Origin: Pieris napi
Taxonomy: Eukaryota > Arthropoda > Insecta > Lepidoptera > Pieridae
Direction: 5' to 3'
DNA: 64,000 nucleotides
Assembly: GCF_905475465.1 (NCBI RefSeq)
Contig: NC_062247.1
Span: 12,028,001-12,092,000, forward strand
Part shown: one piece after another, positions 59,690 through 64,000 of the stretch
How the letters are laid out: every line of letters begins with the position of its first letter
How positions within the stretch are numbered: position 1 is the stretch's first letter
Notes under the pieces: generated by a model
Seen by the model: the letters and a program-made list of their open reading frames with translations, nothing else
Databases searched by the model: none
Told to the model about the DNA's origin: nothing
Translations under genes and position numbers: made by a program

Positions 59690-60118
59690 AGGGAATGTTA
59701 AACGAAAGAAAATTTACGTTAAATATGATTACGGTCTACCCGCATCCTTTTATTATGATTAGACAAAAATACGTAATAAAATTACGCATGTCGCATGTCG
59801 TTGCGTCTTGGACTAAAGATGCAGTTGACCAATCACAATCAAACGGAGCGCAAATTTCTTTCGTCCATTTTACATTCTTAGCCTGAGTATGACCGTCCAT
59901 CGACACGCTTACAACGTTAGGTAGCTCGCGAGGTTCTGGCCGGCCTTTTAATAATTGATATTTTACAGAATTGTCTACCAAATTATCTCTACAAACTAAG
60001 TAACTAAGCTTTGAATAGCATTATACAATAGAATACGTTTTAGCCGCCATTTGTATGTTTATATTTAAATCTATTCTAAATAGTTGAAATAACTGAGTAT
60101 ATTTTCATATACCACTCG
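59690..60118. other. AT-rich stretch, nothing recognised
   Basis: Overlapping frames on both strands at 59,736-59,981 have no family resemblance. Confidence 0.45.
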
Positions 60119-60120
60119 GA

Positions 60121-60523
60121 ATACGTTTATACTTAGAAAAACACTTTTTTAACGGATTTGAAGTTATGTTTTATTATAAATTTACAATTATTTTACATAA
60201 TTTTAAATTTAACCGACGTTTCGCGTGCTTTACAGCGTGTGTGGTCACGGTGACTGGAGACAAAAGGTGTTGAATGTCAAAAAGCATCACAGCTGTAGAA
60301 AAAGTTGTGTTATCTGTATTTATTTCCCCGGAGTTGGTATCGACTAAAAGATGGAGGGTTTTGGCAGAAATGGCTCACGGTGTCCTCTATTTTCGCGGAT
60401 TGTCAGTATAATTATGTAAAATAATTGTAAATTTATAATAAAACATAACTTCAAATCCGTTAAAAAAGTGTTTTTTATGTCTAAAAGTTATGTCAATAAA
60501 ATACAATAATATACGTTTATACT
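60121..60523 (+). mobile_element. Retroelement-like repeat with 13-bp target duplication and foldback ends (copy 2)
   Basis: The direct repeat atacgtttatact at 60,121-60,133 and 60,511-60,523 brackets the insert. It contains a perfect 66-bp inverted repeat (60,137-60,202 against 60,410-60,475) around the body shared with 34.6 kb (accgacgtttcgcgtgcttt, acagcgtgtgtgg, atttatttccccggagttgg). The 3' end, agttatgtcaataaaataca, matches copy 1. The left inverted arm overlaps what is 5' sequence in copy 1 (ttataaatttacaat), so the right arm is the reversed addition. Confidence 0.88.
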
Positions 60524-60529
60524 GTTAAA

Positions 60530-61525
60530 CGTATTTAATTATTACAATTCTTTATTATGAGTTTATTGTAAAAATGTCTCAGAATTTTCTTTTTATCCGA
60601 TTTTTACACAGAGGAAGTATTTATCATCAGTTAAAGATAATGTTCAAGCAATTTTATGCTTGTTATCGTATACCTATATGATGATGATGGAACTTAAGCA
60701 GTTATAAACTTTCTGCGTCTAAAATGTAGTAATTTACGCAACAGTAGGGGAAGTGAACCAGTTCATTTTGAAGTTATGCCTGACATTCGGGCAGCCACAG
60801 GTGTGGTTATACATAAACATTAATAATTTTACAGCACTGTAATTTAGGAGCGATACGGAAAGAAATTAATAGCCCACGAAAATGGCAAAGTTGCGAATTT
60901 CACTTCCGGCAAGCTTAATTTCTAAAATTAATTTATTTTTCTTAAATTACAATAAAAGTTTATTAATATAAATCAGAGGTAATATCTCCTCCTTATATGT
61001 CATTTTTTATTATTATTATTTCAGTCTAAATGTTTTGTCATGTGCAAATTTGTAACAGTGCACTTGTACTTTTTGACTATATTGAAAGACTTGTAATAAA
61101 AGGAAGCATTTATAAAATTTTGTTTTGTACTATATGGTCGCATTAGTTTAAATTTTTATATTTTTTACTACTTGAACTAGAAGAGATGCTGGGCAATGAA
61201 ATAAACAATTAACGTTATTTAAGTTAAGTTAAATACATAATTACGTTAAAAGTAATAAACTTGAGAAGCTCTACAGCTTGGATAAGCAAGAAAATCCCAA
61301 AACAAAAAAAATCGGCCTAACTCCTAAGGATTCTAATAGAGATTCTTATAAACGTCAGTTTCATCGTGAAACACAGTAGTCTAATATACTTAAAGGTCAA
61401 CGACTTATAAAACCAAAAGTATATACATATACAACAAAAAAGACTGCTAAAGAAAATTTCTGTTGCGGCACTAATATTCTTTTTTACGTAAACACAAAAG
61501 GTGTTTTAAGAGAGCTGGAAATACA
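60530..61525. other. AT-rich stretch, nothing recognised
   Basis: No feature was recognised in this stretch. Confidence 0.5.
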
Positions 61526-61531
61526 ATAGGA

Positions 61532-61690
61532 ACAGTGTTGGCCTAGCGGCTTCACGTTAGACGCTCATCCCTGTGGTCGTAGGTTCGAACCCCGGCTGTG
61601 CACTAATGGACTTGCTGTTTATGTGCGTATTTAAGAAAAAATGATTACGAATACAGAAAAGGCCCAGACCTAGAAGGCTGTAGCGCCACT
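61532..61690 (+). mobile_element. tRNA-derived SINE with large central deletion
   Basis: The forward head is intact: cagtgttggcctagcggctt, with the B box GGTTCGAACCCC exact in cgtaggttcgaaccccgg. After the tgtgcgtatttaa segment the middle 120 bp or so are missing. The tail acgaatacagaaaaggccca, then gctgtagcgccactagaat, follows directly. It has the best-preserved B box of any copy. Confidence 0.88.
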
Positions 61691-61891
61691 AGAATGTTTT
61701 TATATTAATAATATCAAATGTATTATCCTCATCATTCAAGTCTTAGTTAATCAAAAAAGTAAAAAACATTCTTTGAATATCGAAGGGGTATAAATATACC
61801 GTTACATACACAACGTTTCTAATTGTGATATTAAAGATCAACAAGCAATGGAAGCATTGAATGAGTAAAAGTATGTAAACACAATACTGCG

Positions 61892-62089
61892 CTATGCAAA
61901 CGATGCCAAGCTAACCGTGATGTACAAAATATTGCTGATTCGAATAAAAAATTGATTGCTATCTACTTTGATGTTGTCGGAGGAAATAGGATCTGCTTCC
62001 GATTCGCTAGAAAAGGGAATAATCTTCTTCACGTATTTAGGATTCCGCGTGTTTTCGCTCAACTGTTGACCGGTGAAAGGCTTGAACAT
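61892..62089 (-). other. Unrecognised 65-codon ORF with exon-like first half
   Basis: The minus-strand ATG has an A-rich context (atctaaaATG). The protein begins MFKPFTGQQLSENTRNPKYV and runs through an acidic/serine stretch ending SSDNIK. Past that, TCAAA|GTAGAT could be a donor and the rest is AT-driven. Codon composition of the first 45 codons looks more coding-like than the surroundings. No family was recognised. Confidence 0.2.
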
Positions 62090-62099
62090 TTTAGATAAT

Positions 62100-62345
62100 T
62101 ATTACAAAAAATGTTGGTTTATTTTTTTTTTTACTACATAAATCAAATTCAATTGACGATGCAGACAACAGAGACAAAATGTGTTAGCGACACAACTCAT
62201 ACATGTACGAGTTGGGTCAAGAAATTCTTTTGTTGTTGGAGATTGACCTTGACCAATGTTCGACTACCTTCTAGCCACGACATAATATGTGACCATTATT
62301 AAATATATCGCAAATTTAATAATAATACAACAAATAAGTACTAGA
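62100..62345. other. Short AT-rich stretch, nothing recognised
   Basis: No feature was recognised upstream of the mariner. Confidence 0.5.
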
Positions 62346-62351
62346 TTAATA

Positions 62352-63637
62352 TTGGGTTGGGGAAAAAGTCTTTTCGCATTACAGTATGTATGAACTTGTA
62401 ATAAAATCTCTTTGGCTATACTATATGGATCTGGCTGGTTTTGTTATCAAGGAATGTTGAGATATTAAAGAAGATAATTCCAAAATCAAATTAGGATAAT
62501 GTTTGTTTTTTATTTATTTTTCGTACCGTCAAGATGAGTGAATCGAATGAAGAAATTCGATACATTTATAATTTTACTCCAAAAAAGGTCAAATTGCAAC
62601 ACAAGCCGCGAAAGAAATTTGTGATGTTAATATGGCCCTAGCACAGTGTCTGTGACAGTAGCACAAATTTGGTTTAAGCGTATTCAATCCGGAAATTTTG
62701 ATGTCAAAGATCCAAGTCGCTCTGGTCGCCCTGTGACGGATAAAATGGATGCCATTTTTGAAAAAGTGGAGCAAGATCGGCATATCAGTAGTTAAGACGT
62801 AGCTGAAGAACGGGGAATTGACCACAAAAAAGTTTTGGCGCATTTGAAAAAAACTGGGTACACAAAAAAGCTCAATATTTGGGTACCTCACGAGCTCACT
62901 GTAAGAAACCTAATGAACCGTGTACTCATTTTTGATTCTTTATTACGACTTAATGGAACCGAACCATTTTTGAAGAAGCTGACAACTGATGATGAAAAGT
63001 GGATCACGTATGACAAGAATGTGCGAAAAAGGTCGTGGTCAAAGGTCGGTCAGGCTTCCCAGACTGTGGCGAAACCCGGGATAACTCGCAACAAGGTGAT
63101 GCTGTGTGTGTGGTGGGATTGGAAGGGCATTATTCATTATGACATGTTACCACCAGACAGGACCATCGATTTTGAACTCTACTGCGTACAACTGATGAGA
63201 TTAAAGCAAGAAGTTGAGAGAAAGCGGCCGGAATTAATCACCAGAAGGGGTGTGGTTTTTCATCATGATAACGCTAGATCTCACACATCTTTAGCCTCTC
63301 AGCAAAAACTAAGAGAGCTTGGCTAGGAGGTGATAATGCATCCGACGTATAGTCCTAACCTTGCACCTTCAGATTACCACCTGTTTCAGTCTCTTCAGAA
63401 TTCTTTAGGCAGTATCAGGTTAACATCACGACAGGACTGCCAAAACCAATTGTCGCGGTATTTTGATCAGAAGCCCCAAAATTTCTGTAGCAATGGGATC
63501 ATGTCCCTACCTAAATGATGGCAAAAAAATATCGAACAAAATGGTACCTACATACTTTAGTTAAATGTAAATAAACTATTAAAAAAAATGTTTTGAATTT
63601 TCTTAAAAAATGCGAAGAAACTTTTTCCCCAACCTAT
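62352..63637 (+). mobile_element. Degenerate mariner transposon, full length
   Basis: The 1,286-bp element is bracketed by TA at 62,350-62,351 and 63,638-63,639. Terminal inverted repeats are ttgggttggggaaaaagtct at the left, with cgcatt beyond. At the right the reverse complement is ataggttggggaaaaagttt, then cttcgcatt. The length is the usual mariner size (about 1.3 kb) and one transposase gene fills the interior. Both ends are preserved, so it could in principle be mobilised in trans, but the gene is broken. Confidence 0.95.
62534..63560 (+). pseudogene. Mariner transposase pseudogene (D,D34D type)
   Basis: This would encode the DDE transposase that cuts and joins mariner DNA at TA sites in the nucleus. 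The start is ATG at 62,534 (MSESNEEIRYIYNFTP). Frame is lost near 62,580 and regained by about 62,652 (VTVAQIWFKR). The DNA-binding half continues to RHISS, a TAA at 62,793-62,795, and DVAEERGIDHKKVLAHL. The linker motif WVPHEL is present. Catalytic residues are in TTDDEKWITYD (first Asp), FHHDNARSH (second) and YSPNLAPSDYHLF (third), spaced D34D as in mariner. A TAG at 63,324-63,326 replaces the Trp of the usual LGWEV, and a TGA at 63,516-63,518 precedes WQKNIEQNGTYIL and the TAG at 63,558. Three stops and at least one frameshift make it inactive. Confidence 0.95.
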
Positions 63638-63639
63638 TA

Positions 63640-64000
63640 TACTAAATTAATTGTGCATTAGACTGACTCAGTTTCTATATTTAAGTCTAAATAATTCGCT
63701 ATAGTTGACGAATTTTTACTAGAAAAAAAAAAAAGATTAAAAACCTGGTTCGAAGAGAAATAACATGGAAAAATATATACGGAACAAATGCGGAAACGAT
63801 AAGGCGGTCGTGGCTGTTTTTTAAATTTTCGTCGTGATTGCAAAGGGCGTTATATCAAACTGAAGGGCGAAGGGCCGGTGTCGACTTCTGACCGGTTCGA
63901 GTGCCGATCTAATTTGCTGAGTCGCGGAAGCATATGAAATTTAATCGATTCCCTTCAATGAAATCATTTTCGTCTTCTTTGTAGATCTATTTTGGATCGC
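63640..64000. other. Terminal stretch, nothing recognised
   Basis: The last 200 bp turn moderately GC-rich (gaagggccggtgtcgacttc), but the window ends before any feature can be supported. Confidence 0.4.

Overview
The window is nuclear DNA of a butterfly or moth (Lepidoptera). It is very AT-rich, contains no recognisable host gene, and is crowded with decayed retroelement and transposon copies of lepidopteran type. These are a tRNA-derived SINE family (twelve copies), 3' ends of jockey-like and RTE-like LINEs, MITEs and one mariner. It is not bacterial or viral: there are no long ORFs, operons or ribosome-binding sites. It is best read as one or more large introns or an intergenic desert. Family names rest on motif recognition only; no database search was possible.

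Layout. 1-15 kb: LINE 3' ends (1.95, 3.6, 6.5, 7.6-8.1, 8.7, 10.6, 11.3 kb), two copies of a repeat starting ACTAGCTGACCCGGCAAAC, SINEs at 5.1, 13.8 and 14.5 kb, a MITE at 9.2 kb and two perfect short-loop hairpins (10.1, 13.4 kb). 15-30 kb: a longer repeat with similar ends (15.4 kb), SINEs, a second copy of the 9.2 kb MITE (23.1 kb), a pogo-like MITE (25.3 kb), and a CpG-rich block at 28.66-29.23 kb that holds a possible exon. 30-45 kb: SINEs, a repeat family with clean 11-13 bp target duplications (34.6 kb, partner at 60.1 kb), several possible short exons (33.6, 36.9, 40.4 kb) and a terminal-inverted-repeat element at 44.6 kb. 45-64 kb: LINE remnants, SINEs, a 651 bp pogo-like element built of internal copies of its own end motif, a 108 bp palindrome centred on (AT)n, a near-perfect 1,250 bp palindrome at 55,891-57,140, and a degenerate mariner at 62,352-63,637.

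The most unusual theme is palindromes. The window has a giant inverted duplication (545 bp arms, 3 mismatches), a 108 bp perfect palindrome, and several perfect 20-27 bp stems with 4-5 base loops. One short stem sits inside a repeat copy whose relative lacks the second arm, so it is a datable local inverted-copy insertion. No complete cellular gene can be supported; the exon candidates are flagged with low confidence.
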